A DNA stretch of 64,000 bases from Pycnopodia helianthoides (GCA_032158295.1 CM063255.1:4183501-4247500), one strand, 5' to 3'; positions 23,676-36,526 are shown, counted from the stretch's first letter. Numbers and translations are program-made. Notes: a model not told the origin generated them from the letters alone.

Positions 23676-24048
23676 CATCGATACCATTACTGTTATTATG
23701 AGTTTCGGGGCCACCATCTTCCACAAGAGATCGCGGCTGATGGGTGTATCTGTGTGTGTGTGTTTTTATTAAGATTAACTGATTACGTTACTTCTTCATC
23801 ATCAAACGCAAATCCTCAGATCTTATACCATCACAACAGGAACTGAAAGCAGGACGAGTTCTTATCTGGTATGAATTCAACTTCGCACTCATCAATAGTA
23901 GATAAGGTTGTGACCGCAAATCAAAACCATATCGATACCCAAATACAAAACGGAGTTCCTCAAATTGGAGTTTTCCATTAATTGACTTTTAGCACGTTGT
24001 ATGTAGCGCATGGCCCAGTACTCTGGAGCATTATATAACCCAAGTTCT

Positions 24049-24230
24049 GGGCCCAATTTCATAGAGCTGCGTTAAGCACAAAAAGTAGCTAAGCGCAACA
24101 AAATTATGCTTACCAGATTAAGGTTACCGGCCAAACTACCATGTCCAATTTGTGACTGGTATTCTGCTGATTTGTGCTTAGCAATTGAAAATTGTTAACC
24201 AATATTGCAACTCTTTTTGGGCGGAAATGG
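24049..24230. mobile_element. MITE-like element G, truncated copy
   Basis: A clear left end (GGGCCCAATTTCATAGAGCT) and internal AACAAAATTATGCTTACCAG. The right terminus has been lost. Confidence 0.6.
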
Positions 24231-24587
24231 CTCAAGCTAATGCAGTTATAGACAGTTAATTCTCGAGTTGGGCACTTAACTATAATATTATTATTGCTAC
24301 TCATCACCCAGGAGTAAACGGGTACCTGGCGAGTGTACGGATTGTTGACGTGAACGGTCAGGAACCTGTTCGCCAATGTGGCTGTCGGTGCTGCATACTC
24401 CTAAGGAGTTGAGATGTTTTCATGAATGCTTGAAACCAAAACGAACAGGGGGGCAGTGAAAGGCGCTTTGATATGATGTTTAAAAGCACCTAAATAAATG
24501 CATATAACTTATGATTGTAATTTGTTTATTAATATTTAGAGATGAGAACAAAGACATTTTATGGTTTATGACTTGATTAAATCATAC

Positions 24588-24995
24588 CTAAAAGAATAGG
24601 CGATTCGCTTCTCTTCACGAAGTCATCTATGTACGTGGTGCCTAGTGTAAACATGGAGGTCGAGCCGACCCCGATGAGCAGCATGCCTGGGATGAGACAA
24701 GCTAACGCAGCGGTAACCGGCTCCTCGGAGATGTTGCATCCTGCGTCAGTGTCCACCGTCGGGCCCGGGTCGGCGCTCCTGTCCACGCAGAGCGACAGGT
24801 CGGTCGAGTTGTCCTGGTTTCCGGCGTAGTAGTTTCCGGTGACGAAGTGCGACAGCGGAACGATACAGGCCCCCAGGGCCATGGTCCATGCGCTAAAGGC
24901 GATCCATTTGGGGCGGTTGGACGTCGGTCGGCCCCCGTAGTAACTGGTGAAAACGACGAGTAGAGTCCCAATGTCGTAGCAGCTGATGACAAAAC
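24588..24995 (-). CDS. SLCO4A1-like: SLCO4A1-like exon 2 (TM2-TM4)
   Basis: Residues 140-275. An AG acceptor at 24996 gives FVISCYDIGTLLVVFTSYYG (TM2), which continues exon 1 as in other OATPs (SSYDI...SYFGG region). TM3 is WIAFSAWTMALGACIVPLSHF. A polar extracellular loop with N-glycosylation-type NxS/T sites (QDNSTD, CNISEE) and two cysteines follows, then TM4 with the family-typical LIGVGSTSMFTLGTTYIDD. The donor GTATGA follows PILLG (phase 1). Length is 408 nt, phase 1 to phase 1. Confidence 0.93.
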
Positions 24996-25522
24996 CTGGT
25001 GAAGAGAATAGAATGCGGTTTCGTGAATCAATCTACAAGAGACAATGGACGTCAGTGAAAAATCACGATGGTTTTTTGAACGGAAGTCTCGAGCAACTTA
25101 GAACAGTGTTTTAGAAAACATTGTGGGTTTGTTTGTGTGGGTTTTCTTTTTGGGGGGACCTTGGGTTCCCTGTACGAGTATATTGTTTAGAAGTGTGGAG
25201 GCGTAAACAAACAAAAATTGCGAGCTTGAAAGGGGTTCCAATCCTCAAAAACATACGAGACTTCCGCAGTTTGTTTTCGTTCATTCGAAAACATGAATTA
25301 ACTCACATTACATTGTAATGGTAAGGAAAAACGCAACTTATTTCTACAGGTTCTTCACACTCTTGCCTCCCTTGTTTGGTCGAACGAACATTTCAACTTG
25401 TGGTCAAGCATTTATGCACTAAAGCAATTGAAACCATCCCAGTATGTTGACTCTTAACCTTTTTTGTCCTTAGTTGACTGGTGTCGCAGTCAAATAGTCA
25501 ATAAAAATTGTCACGTGCTCTT

Positions 25523-25607
25523 AATTCAAATTGAAAAACATACATTGATGTACTGCACTTTGTATACAAAGTGCAGTACATTCAACGTATGTTTTTCAAT
25601 TTGAATT
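25523..25607. repeat. Near-perfect 85-nt hairpin (intron 1)
   Basis: Arms of about 42 nt (left starts AATTCAAATTGAAAAACATA; right is its reverse complement with about two differences) meet without a loop at TTTGTATACAAA. It may be a tiny MITE or a source of hairpin RNA; nothing decides between these. Confidence 0.6.
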
Positions 25608-26149
25608 CAATTCAAGTCTTACACTAATACCACGCCATAGGTTTAATGATAGCATGGACGTCATTTGGGCAAAATTCTTAGATGGTCACAAGTAACCAGG
25701 AACGGAGGTCAAGTCTAATTCTCGGTTTTTTTGTTGAATTCTTAAATTTATTTTACTTTCAACTATTCCATGACTACATTTTTGCCACCAGTTGAACATA
25801 ATTCTGTAACAGCCATAATACCAACGTTAAGTAATTGAAGAAACGTGCACACGTGAAACTCATGGATGGTCACGGGAGTTCGAATACGTGCGAGACTTGC
25901 ACAAGTCTATTGTCTTCGGTCTCCAGTAGGTACCGAAGACGGAGGTAATGTCATCATAATACACAGGCGTAATCAATTAGTTTTCCAATTTGCCAAATCC
26001 TGCCTTTCAACTGATAAACACCGCTATCTATTTTCACATAGACAAACAGCTTCAGGTCGTGACCCTCAGAAATTCCCAGCAACTATAGACATTCCCAAAA
26101 CCAGAACTTCCAGATATAAACAGTCCTCTATTCCTTGTATGATTACCCT

Positions 26150-26542
26150 TTAAAGGAACATTACAGAATTGGGAAGAATTTGTTTTGTAAAATATACTTT
26201 TGATCACAGATTTACATAAAACTTACACGGTCTAATGATGATGATAGTAGAAAACATCCCTTGAAATACTTCTGTCTGAAATGCCGTATTTGATGAGAAA
26301 TGAATAAACTAATTTTCCGATTGGAGTTTATCGCTCAGTGAGCGTTTTATTCATTTGTTGAATCTATATGATTTCATGCAAATGTGTAATCGGGTTTTCA
26401 CTATTTTCTCGTGACCCAGATGGCCGATCGATCTCAAACTTCTACAGGTTTGTCAGTTTATGTATATGGTGGATTACATAAAGTGCTTACACTGCCAGCA
26501 ACTGTTTCGTTAGCAAAAACCAATTCTGTAATGTTCCTTTAA
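26150..26542 (+). mobile_element. TTAA-flanked MITE, family A, copy 3 (intron 1)
   Basis: 393 bp, intact inverted termini and central palindrome. Confidence 0.85.
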
Positions 26543-26756
26543 ATTAATATTACTATTTTTTGATGTCACTCTTTGTAAACTGAATATCTTTAGTTTCCGG
26601 ACTTGTTGTTTGGTATGTTTAATAAAAACCGAAATGAAATAAAATGAAAAAAAATGAAAAAGCACAAGACAGTCTCTAGGGCAAGATCTGGCATCTTCTC
26701 TTGAACCTCTTTCCTTCAGACGAATACCTCTCCGTGTCTCTCAGCTACAGGTATTC

Positions 26757-26860
26757 ACATGGTGCATGTGCAGAAGTTTGTTTTTTTTTACCACCGAATG
26801 TCTTACATTCATTGGAAGTTATACGGGTGACAGACGTTCTGCACATACACCATGAAGGTA
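26757..26860. repeat. Small inverted repeat (CATGGTGCATGTGCAGAA arms)
   Basis: CATGGTGCATGTGCAGAA and TTCTGCACATACACCATG are inverted about 65 bp apart. Confidence 0.5.
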
Positions 26861-26925
26861 CCTGAATATCTCATAGTATTGGCCTTTGGTACATGTACAG
26901 TGAATGGGTTAGAAGATATGCCCAA

Positions 26926-27165
26926 AGCCCTTTTCACACGACAGCAATTTAGCATGGGTCCCTTGCTTAATTTGGGCATGGTTTGAGCATGAACTTGTAA
27001 GTTAAAGGACTGTTAAACAGTGAAATCTTCTCAATATTGCCGTTATTTATGGACATGAACAAACATTGCTGTCCTTTCACATGAGATGCATTTTGTAAAA
27101 TGTCACAACCATGCTAAAAATTACACAAGGGACCCTTGCTAAATTGCTGTCGTGTGAAAAGAGCT
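26926..27165. mobile_element. MITE with ~35-bp inverted termini
   Basis: About 240 bp. The left end reads CTTTTCACACGACAGCAATT and the right end AATTGCTGTCGTGTGAAAAG. Inside these, GGGTCCCTTG faces CAAGGGACCC. Non-coding. Confidence 0.7.
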
Positions 27166-27853
27166 AAACAAAACTTTAAAAAACGGGTGCTACGAGTGAA
27201 GGTGCGTACACAAGGACCGTGTAAAAGACCAAAGGCCAAGACTGTGAGATACGAATGGCCCCTATTTCCCCTCTTACTACTGCACTTTGGAACTCCCCAC
27301 CTGTATCTTGTTTTCCACCATCTTGCAAATCTATTGCAGTTGAAGATGAACGTGAACAGATACATTCTCTCTCTCTCTCTTTGAATCGTCTTTGATTTGT
27401 CTCGTAGTTTTCACCTTGAGTGGTCTCGTGTTGAGCAAATCAAAAAGGGGTAAAAAAAAATCCCCGCTAGTCTAGATGAGTGAGTCACAAGCATTAATTA
27501 TGTGAAGCGCGAATCAACTGGAGCAGAAGGCAACCACTGCCTACAACACGAACTCGTGGAAATCATGTACAATGTAGCTACAACCTTGACTTGCAATTGA
27601 CCTACTTCATTCAATCATGCCTTTCCCCCCATGATTCAATTGTCACAACCCCACTGTCAAAAAAAAAAATTTGAAAAGCGTTATGTATAATATAGGCAGC
27701 ATCATACGTGTCTGCCGCTTCTCACAATGCATAATGCTCATAAAAATCGCATGATAAGCGCTGTTCATGTCGAAGGTGTATACATTCGTTTATGTCAAGT
27801 TTCATATTGTGACTATTGTGAAGTGTTGTAGCTACGTATACTCATGTGTATGT

Positions 27854-28245
27854 GAAAGGCCCTGGACACTATTGGTGATTACTCAAAATAATTGTTAGCA
27901 TAAACACTTACTTGGTAACGAGCAATGGAGAGCTGTTGATAGTATATAACATTGTGAGAAACGGCTCCCTCTGAAGTAACGTAGTTTTTGAGAAAGAAGT
28001 AATTTCTCAGTGAAATATTTGAATTGATTTTGAGACCTCACGCGTGAGGTCTCGAAATCAAGCATCTGAAAGCACACACAACTTCGTGTGACAAGAGTGT
28101 TTTTTTCTCCCATTTATTATCTCGCAGCTTCGAAGACCCAATTGAGTTCAAATTTTCACAGGTTTGTTATTTTGTGCATATGTTGAGATACACCAAGTGA
28201 GAAGACTGGTCTTTGACAACTACCAAAGGTGTCCAGTGTCTTTAA
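27854..28245 (+). mobile_element. TTAA-flanked MITE, family D, copy 1
   Basis: About 390 bp from AAAGGCCCTGGACACTATTG to GGTGTCCAGTGTCTTTAA, with a central 22-bp palindrome (GAGACCTCACG and its complement). The left TTAA is mutated. Confidence 0.8.
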
Positions 28246-29204
28246 ACCCTGTGCTGCCATTTACTGTTAAATTGTCTTCTGACGCTCTACAGAACAGCAG
28301 CGTGCTGTACGCTGGGGAAAGATGGTTATACCTCTTTTGCAATGTTGATTTCATACTTTTTCAAAGCTAATAACTTTTCCCAGCATTGAAGAGATAGTTT
28401 GGCTAAAAAAATAATACTAATAATAACAGTTTGTGTGTGTGTGCAAATTTATGTTTTTACACCACGAAAACGCTTTTTGGGGGGTACACTTCCCTAATTA
28501 GAAAGTGTTTTATACCTGAGGATTCGGAGTCCGTGGGTCATACTGCCTAAATGGTTTATAGGCCATGTCAATCGGGCCTGTCTGAGGCTAGAATTTAAAG
28601 GGTTTCACCTGTGTTTTTGTTTTGCTTAAAAATGAACGAGTAATTAAGGAAAAAGTGTTTTCGGTCTATTGGTTGCAGACCTGTAGGCCATCGGAGGGTT
28701 CTGAAGTATCGAGTAATAAACCATGAGGGAAACTGACTGGGTAAAATTTAAATAATTTGGGGTTGAACAAAGAAAAATTGACTCGAGTGGAGTTTGAAAC
28801 CTCTGGATTAACCTGCGGATTATACTTATGTAAATATATGTTAATTATTATTACTATTTATCCATTTGGCAATTTCACGTAAAAAATACAAAACTACAAT
28901 ATGGATAAAACTCTAAAAACATTAAACATTAAAAGTAGTCCATCAAAAATGAATGGTTTATATTTAATATAAGGCCAATATTATACACAAAAAGAAAGAA
29001 AAAGAAAAAGAAAACAGCAGACAAATGTGCATCACCCGATTTTTGACCTACAACCCTGTGCTTTAGTTCATTGCTTGTAAACACAAAGGCTAACTCTCAT
29101 TGACTGAGTTGCAACTAACTGTACGTGTCTAGGGATGTAGTGCGTTGCTGGGTATGACAGTCTCTGTATGATACGGAAGCGCTGTAGGGACTTTGAGAGA
29201 TAAA

Positions 29205-30020
29205 AAAAAGAAAGTTATAATTATTACTTATATATCATAATTATAACTTAGTAATTGTGACTAATACCCATTGATTACGGTATGACTTTATAACAAGTCA
29301 TAGTTATGACTTACATAAATATGAATATAATGACATAAAACGTGTATATGTCAGACATTTGCCTTAAATGGCACAAGTCATAATTGTGACATTTGCTAAA
29401 TGATAATTATAAGACATTAGTTATAATAATTATGACCAAGGATTAAACTCTAACTATGAGATTCAAGTCATAGTTGTGAATGAGGGTTAAATTCTAACCA
29501 TGACCTATGAGTTATAGTTACGACTAAGGGTTACATTCTAAATGAGATATAACTCATAGGATGAGTTATGGTTACATTCTAACTACGAGACATAAGTTAT
29601 AGTTATGATGACTATAGGGTTTAACTCTAACTATTAGGTAAATTTATAGTAATGACGATATAGGGTATAATTCTAATTATGAGGTGAAAGTAATAAGACT
29701 ATCAGAGTTTAATTCTAACTAAGAGATTTAACCCTCTTATACTCTCAGTGACTCTTGGCAACATTTTCCAGTGAGTTGACCAACCATTTGAAACCATTCG
29801 ACTACCAAGCTTGTGTACGGTGGCACAACTGTGCACAGAACTAACTGTGTACTGTGTACATGCATTCCCTCATGGTATCATAATATTGCAGGCTGGCATA
29901 GTTTATCTATCATTCAAAGCCACAGTGAATGGTAGTGAATGGTCAGACAGCAAGAGGGATAAGTTATACTATAGGGTTTAATTCCGACCATGATGTATAA
30001 GTTAAAGTTATGATTCATAA
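29205..30020. repeat. Degenerate AT-rich tandem repeat
   Basis: Recurring blocks such as TAAGTCATAGTTATGAC and GGTTTAATTCTAACTATGAG every ~45-50 bp between 29205 and 29730 and again at 29960..30015. A non-repetitive ~230-bp segment lies between. It looks like a decayed minisatellite. Confidence 0.55.
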
Positions 30021-30850
30021 ATATGAATTTCTAATTTGTTTCTTTCATTTATTATCATTTGTGTTTACTATAATAATATATTATTGATGATTGATTGGTT
30101 TATTTATTGATTTATTTATTTACTTATTCAGTTATTTATTTATACTGTTTTGGGATTTTGGGTTGTTTTTTTGTTGTTGCTTGGGCGAAACCATTCATTT
30201 TTCCTTTGCAAGTGATCTTAACTTCCCCATTTCCATCTTTCTGATGTAGTCGCTGGTTAATTGTCTCGAGGTATAGCAGAGTGCGAGTTCCTTTAAAACC
30301 TGACGAGGCGAAAGCGACCAATCTAATTTGTTAATTAGCAATCCAAGGCTGCTGTTATTGTGTATAGACAATGAATACCGGCAAACTCTATCCACAGTCA
30401 ATCTAACGATACATAGATCACTGGTAGATAATCTGTTTAAATAATAACAACGTTATTGTTACTTATTGACAAAACCAATTATTTATTTTTGTTTTTTAGT
30501 TATTTATTTTGTGTCTTTTTTGTTTTGTTTATTCATAAACTATATTTATTAATTTTTTGTTATTTTGTTTATAACATTTATTTGTGTATATTTATTTAAC
30601 AAGATGTGTACTATTATTTGTCAATCTATCTATTTAATTATTGTTATTACTTCATTTCAAAGCCGCCAACAGTCAAGCAAAGATATCAGTGGTTTTTTTT
30701 ATGCACATCGTCCTTATTGTAACTCCTTACATTAAAGTAAGGCTGGAAACAAAGTGTTTGGAGATTTACACATAAATAACAATTAGGTATACAGATGGTC
30801 TAAGTGGAAAGCTCCTTTGACATATTTGCTTTTTGCCTGAATTGTTTATA

Positions 30851-31025
30851 GCCTGCCCGATATGGGGTAGAGGGTCGTCCCCCCCCCAATGTTCCCATAC
30901 TATAACACACTATTTTCCTCTTGTATAGAAACCCCCCCCCCCCCCCCACTCAAAAAAACCTGAGATTTCAAGCAAACAATGAAGACACAATAGGGGGGGT
31001 ACCCTCTGCCCCATATCGAGCACCG
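30851..31025. mobile_element. MITE-like element P, copy 1
   Basis: Inverted ends GCCCGATATGGGGTAGAGGG and ACCCTCTGCCCCATATCGAG, with a C-rich interior. An inverted second copy lies at 62615..62778. Confidence 0.7.
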
Positions 31026-31282
31026 ATTGGAATTGTTGTAGCTCATTAGAAATGAGTAAAAAAACAAACCAGTTTTGATGTCGCGAGACCAATGCTATAG
31101 GTGCTTCCGTCACTGTCCCAATTCCTCCAATGCCCTATTGCCACAGTGGAGGATTCCGAAGGACTTGGGCCGGTAGTCATCATTGTTTATCACAGGGTCA
31201 GGCATTCATTCAGTTTGGTGTGGGGGTTACATCGAAGAAGACGAACTTGGGCCCTAATCTAACCATACTGCCTATAGTCTTT

Positions 31283-31450
31283 AAAGGTTTGAGGTTTTCA
31301 CTGTTTCCTCGTGACTCCGGTGACTGATCGAGCATAAATCTTGCAAAGGTTTGTTAATGTTATTCATGTAGGCCTACATGTATATGTTGGGTCACACAAA
31401 GTGCGGATACTAGTCTTTGACGGCTACCAGTGTGGTCTACGTGCTTTTAA
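31283..31450 (+). mobile_element. TTAA-type MITE, family C, partial copy
   Basis: Only the right arm is recognisable (TTTCCTCGTGACTCCGGTGA, GGGTCACACAAAGTGCGGAT). Confidence 0.5.
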
Positions 31451-32598
31451 AACGAAGCAATTTTTTACAGGCAGCTCCGGTGGCCACCAGTTTTAGTGCA
31501 TCTGAAAAGAGCAACACCATATAGTAGCACAAGAGGGGTTTTCTACAAAACATTGCCGTATAAACACATTTATAGGTGAAAATGTGACTAATTTGTTCCT
31601 GGTGGGAACTGTCTGGAACTAGATGTCTGTATAGGTTGCCTCTATTGTGACATGAACGGTGAGACGCCCCATAGCACAATGTTTGTCTTCACATTTAAAT
31701 AATAATTAAACCGCTCTCCCAACGGCACGACGGCAAACAATGATAGGCGAGTTAATCAAAAACCAATTGACCAAGTTTGTTTTCTGGGTTTTTTATACAA
31801 CCGTGTTGAACACTTGCTCTATGGTTGAACACACACTCTTAAAAAAAATGTATGTCAAAGTTTGGTCATGTTAAATTGTTTCGCCCATTATTTGTTCAGT
31901 ACTTTGCATAAGTTACATAATTTTGGGATCAGTGCACTTACTGTGCGCTATGAGCCGATAAGTGTTTGTGGTAGAACAAGCATAAGGTAACCAATGTTTG
32001 CATTTTGTGTTGTATATTCGATGGTTGCATTAAACCGTTATCAACACACTTGATTGATAAATTAGCTCCACATATTGGCCGTGTGAAATAAAAAAACGTG
32101 GGACACAAACGTTTTCAAAATACGCCAACGGCAAACGAGTGTGTGAAAGAATCTCCACTCATTATAATTACGGTAATTAGCCCTCCAAATTATGCTCCAT
32201 AATGTCTATTGTTCCCCGTATCTGGTATACCAAGGGCAGAGCCAATCAAAGGGTGACCCTACATGGCTATGGTCACACTATAGTCATTTGTCCATTGACA
32301 CCCCCAGCACATCAACACTACAGAGGCATAATCTACATGCATGTGGCACTAGCGGATAGCAAACCTGCCCAGGTCAAATGAAGGGTTTGGTCCACGCCTA
32401 ATTATGTTACTCAACTGATCGCAATGACGGGTGTATCTTATCTGAAGATGACCACGCAGAAGATAAAACAAAAATCATGAATATTCATTTTGTTGTGTGT
32501 TTGGGGGTTTTAATCTACCATCGAACTTCACTTTAAACCCAAAGGTTTCTAGATATTCGATTGTGTAAACTAGAAACCCAGTTGAATTTTCATGAATA

Positions 32599-32866
32599 TT
32601 AAAGGCACTGGACACTATTGGTAATTACTCAAAATAAATGTTACCATAAACAATTACTTGGCAACGAGCAATGGAGAGCTGTTGATAGTATAAAACATTG
32701 TGAGAAACGGCTCCCTCTGAAGTAACGTAGTTTTTGAGAAAGAAGTAATTTCTCAGTAAATATTTGAATTGAATTTGAGACCTCACGCGTGAGGTCTTGA
32801 AATCAAGCATCTGAAAGCACACAACTTTGTGTGACAAGGGTGTTTTTTTCTTCCATTATTATCTCG
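32599..32866 (+). mobile_element. TTAA-flanked MITE, family D, 3'-truncated copy
   Basis: Starts TTAAAGGCACTGGACACTAT and contains the GAGACCTCACG palindrome. It breaks off after TTATCTCGATG. Confidence 0.75.
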
Positions 32867-32969
32867 ATGTTGTTGTTGTGTGTGGGGGTGTTTTGGGTTT
32901 TTTGTTTTATGGTAGTGCCGAATCCATTTTTTTCTGGCAAACTTTGCTATTGGCATATTATGGAGACCG

Positions 32970-33045
32970 CCAAAACTAGGGCTAGATAGCTGGGCTGGTT
33001 AATCCGGAGGTCGTAGGTTCAAATCCCACTCTAGTCATTATTTGT
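32970..33045 (+). repeat. tRNA-like SINE fragment
   Basis: An A-box-like AGCTGGGCTGG is followed 20 bp later by a B box GGTTCAAATCC (33016..33026). It cannot fold as a full functional tRNA and is probably a SINE head. Confidence 0.5.
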
Positions 33046-33154
33046 CTTCTTTGTTCAACCCGCCCCAAAAAAATATTACAAAAGAAGACAATCATATATT
33101 GGACTATGCAATGAACACAACCACACTCCACTCTAAACACAACTCACAACACCA

Positions 33155-33346
33155 GGGCCAAATTTCATGGAGCTGCTTAAGCAGAAAATTTTGCTTAACA
33201 AGTGTCTGCTAAGCAGAAATGAGCAGGAAACCAGTCACAAATTGTACACGTGACGTTGTAGTTTGGCTGGTAACCTTACTCTGGTAAGCATAATTTTGTT
33301 GTGCTTAGCTACTTTTTGTGCTTAAGCAGCTCTATGAAATTGGCCC
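33155..33346. mobile_element. MITE-like element G, copy
   Basis: 192 bp from GGGCCAAATTTCATGGAGCT to AGCTCTATGAAATTGGCCC. This is the cleanest single copy of the family here. Confidence 0.75.
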
Positions 33347-33732
33347 AGGTGTCGGAGCAACTGGGGGGGGGTGGAGGGGTATGCACAATAAAAATGAAAC
33401 TTAAGGCAGTTTTTCCTTTTATTTCCCCCCGTCAGTTCTAGCTTCATTGAAAAAATTGCCGTGACGACATCTCACTCTGAGACTTTGGAGTGCAAGATTA
33501 ATGTTTGTTTTGGTTCATTACTTCTCAACTTTGAGCGGGGGAAATCACTCTCGGTGACGATAACTCTGAAGTAGAGTTTGTGAGATCATCATAATGGGTA
33601 AAAAAAATGGACTGGTCAATCATGCGTGAGTTAGTATAGCATGTCAAGTGACAAACCAGACACTTTCAATAAAATTACATCTAATTGTAATTCACACGTA
33701 TCACATATCAACAGTTTATGAATGATTGTCTT

Positions 33733-34073
33733 TTAAGGCCCTGTACACTATTGGTAAGATCGAAAAACACAATGTTCACAGATTCACACATAACTTACAT
33801 GATTTAAAGTAAGTAATGGTAGAAAGGGTTCCTTAAAATATTTCTGCCTAAAATGCTATCGTTTCTGAGAAACGAGTAAAACAATAGTAATTATCGCGCG
33901 CGATAATTTGAAAAAACAGAAAACACATAAGGTCTCTTTTCACTATTTTCTCGTGATCTCGATGACCAATTGAGTTCAAACTTTCACAGGTTTGTTTGTT
34001 CATGCATATGTTTAATCACACAAAATGTGGACACTGATTTTGAGCTGTTACCAAAAGTGTACAATACCTTTAA
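33733..34073 (+). mobile_element. TTAA-flanked MITE, family B, copy
   Basis: 341 bp with central TTATCGCGCGCGATAA and intact ends. Confidence 0.85.
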
Positions 34074-34711
34074 TGGTTGTCTTAAACGGGTTTTTGTTTC
34101 TCCATATTTCTTCTTCTTCTTCTTCTTCTCTTCATTTTTTTTTATTGGGGTACAAACGCTACTTTCTGTGTTCATTGCACATTTTTTCTCTTCATGCTGA
34201 TAATGACAATTTAACATACAGTTGAAACAGATAACAATGAGTGTAATTATGAACAGATGGATGCCGCATAATTCGACAATAAAATGTATAGAAATTTCAA
34301 AGATAATATCGAGTGTAATTAACATGTTAGCCAACACGCAGGGGAAAAAGTTAGCATACTGCTTTTGTACATTTCCCTGTGACAGACAAGGACTTGGACA
34401 CAACAAGGACAATGACAACGACAATGACAATGACAATTCTAAACATTTCAAGGTCACAACTGACCCGTATTCTTGGTCACAGAGGACCTGCCCCGTTTCT
34501 GGGTCCTATTGAGCCGAAAACTGTTTTTTTTTTTAAACGGGGGGGGGGGGGGGGTTCAACTGTGATTCTGATGTCAGTTTGACCCGTTTCTGGGTTATTT
34601 TGACACATATTCCAGGTCGTCCTGACCCATAAAATGAGTCAGGCCCCACGGGACCCGGAATTCGGGTCAATTCTGACCCGTTTTTTTGTTTTAGATTGTA
34701 ATTGTATCTGA

Positions 34712-35097
34712 TTAAAGGAACATTACAGAATTGGTTTTTGCTAACAAAAAGTTGCTGGCAGTGTAAACACTTTATGTAATCCACCATATACATAAACTGA
34801 CAAACCTGTAGAAGTTGGAGATCGATCGGCCATCTGGGTCGCGAGAAAATAGTGAAAAACCGATTACACATATGCATGAAATCATATAGATTCAACAAAT
34901 GAATAAAACGCTCACTGAGCGATAAACTCCAATCGGAAAAATTAGTTTATTCATTTCTCATCAAATATGGCATTTCAGACAGAAATATTTCAAGGGATGT
35001 TTTCTACTATCATCATCATTAGACCGTGTAAGTTTATGTAAATCTGTGATCAAAAGCATATATTTTTACAATTACCAATTCTGTAATGTTCCTTTAA
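34712..35097 (-). mobile_element. TTAA-flanked MITE, family A, copy 4 (intron 1)
   Basis: 386 bp, both termini intact. Confidence 0.85.
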
Positions 35098-35810
35098 ACT
35101 GTAAGCTTATTAAGTTGGGTAGTACCTCCTTCGGTGATACAGATCTACCTTTACCCACACTCCTATAATTTGTTGGTAAAGGTTTTAGCTGAATTTATGT
35201 TCTCAATATTCTATAAGGCTTATATGCTGGGGATCGTGTGAACACTTTATTAGACAATGTTACTATGAAACAACAGTGCTTTCATAACATAATAACAAGT
35301 CTTGTTGTGCGGTCTCATTAACTACATAATGTTGTGCCAAGCTATACTCGAATGCTCTCAGCATTGAATTTCTAAGCATGGATGTTCTAATAAGTTCATC
35401 TCCATGCTTTGACTACAGCCACACGGCGATATAAAACGCTTTGGAAGTGAGTGATAACATCTTACATTAAATCTGGTTTAATCTCGGTGTGTTTCCACTC
35501 AAGAACTGTCTTTAAAAAATTGGTACGTAACAGGTGTTTGGAGAACAACTGTGAAGGGGGGGTGGGGTTCACACCCCATCAGTTATTCCCGCTATCGAGG
35601 TTTTGGCCAGGTTTTGGTAAAAGGGTGTCCATATTTGCTGGCAGTTTGAAAACTGGGTGTCCAAATTGTTCACTTACAATACACTTACATGTAAATGACA
35701 GATGAAAAAGGGTGTCCAAATTTAAAACAGGGTGTCCAGGCACCCAACACCCTTCTGGCTAACACCAGTGCCCGTTATATTTTAAATGTATATGCTGTGT
35801 ATACCCTTAC

Positions 35811-36228
35811 CTGTCAGTGTACTATTGAAATTGAAGTGCTTTTCAATACTCGTGACTGCACTACTTATATACCCAATTGTGAGTCCGGCCTCGGTAAGGG
35901 AGAGGATACTGCAGAAAAACACGAAGAATCTCCCGGTCGCCAGTCTACGGAGGCAGCCGGGTGTCCAACAGCAATATCCACAGTTGGTGTCCAACAAAAG
36001 GTGCGCTTCCCGGGTACCCTGCGGTGGGGATGTACCCTGCTGGACGCTCGGCACGTCGGCATTCGAGGGGGACACTTGGACATGCCGTGGGGACCCCTTG
36101 TGCAGGGCATCCACGCCGACGTCGATCACCGTGGCGTGGCGAGGTAAGGTGTCCTCACCGTTTACCTCGTAGGCGGGGTTGGTGTAACCGTTCTTCAGCG
36201 GCTCGTCGCCATGATCATTGGAAGCCAT
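35811..36228 (-). CDS. SLCO4A1-like: SLCO4A1-like exon 1 (start codon, N-tail, TM1)
   Basis: Residues 1-139. The ATG at 36228 has G at -3 and G at +4. An in-frame TAA lies upstream at 36316..36318 with no other ATG between, so this start is well supported. The N-tail (about 100 residues) is polar and includes NGYTNPAYEVNG, with an NPxY-type motif that in other proteins serves endocytic sorting. A CGYCCWTPGCLRRL stretch follows, then TM1 (RFFVFFCSILSLTEAG). The exon ends in phase 1 after STLTG at a GTAAGG donor (35810). Codons are GC-rich compared with the flanking introns. Confidence 0.93.
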
Positions 36229-36526
36229 GACGCTTGCCCCTCTCTCGCTCTCTCGCTCGCTCTCGTCACAGACTTCTAATTCTGCGCCCAAGAGTTGACT
36301 CAGCAAATTGATGGGTTAATAAATGCTGTCTCCGAGCAAGCCGGCCCGCCGCTGTGTCTGTTTACGGGATACTCTGGCTACAGACAGCGTATTGTATTTA
36401 CCCGATGCGGTATAAAGCACAACAACGGCATGGGGCTTTTGTTCTCGTAAACGCGGAACCGGCAGACCAGTAATTGTCCGTCAATAGCACCATAAACCGT
36501 CAAGTCCAACACACGTGCAGCCGAGA

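Larger units (their letters stand above)
934..36228 (-). other. SLCO4A1-like: Gene span: organic anion transporter, SLCO4A1-like (nine coding exons)
   Basis: The coding sequence joins 36228..35811, 24995..24588, 20699..20361, 18289..18125, 14597..14399, 5946..5769, 3696..3455, 2113..2049 and 1358..934 on the minus strand: 2439 nt, 812 residues plus stop. Every intron is GT-AG and every phase matches its partner. Introns run from 690 bp (intron 8) to 10.8 kb (intron 1). The product has the full OATP layout: cytosolic N-tail, 12 predicted membrane segments, TM6 signature, Cys-rich Kazal-like loop between TM9 and TM10, and a cytosolic tail. OATPs are plasma-membrane exchangers of organic anions such as steroid conjugates, thyroid hormone and prostaglandins. 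Segment order and local similarity (loop, TM10-TM11) fit OATP4A1 best. Substrate is unknown. The protein is somewhat longer than human OATP4A1 (about 720 residues), mainly in the N-tail. Confidence 0.93.

Noticed and set aside
36229..36306. Upstream extension of the transporter N-terminus (LLSQLLGAELEV...)
   Set aside because: The frame is open back to a stop at 36316..36318 but has no ATG before 36228, so it is most likely 5' UTR.
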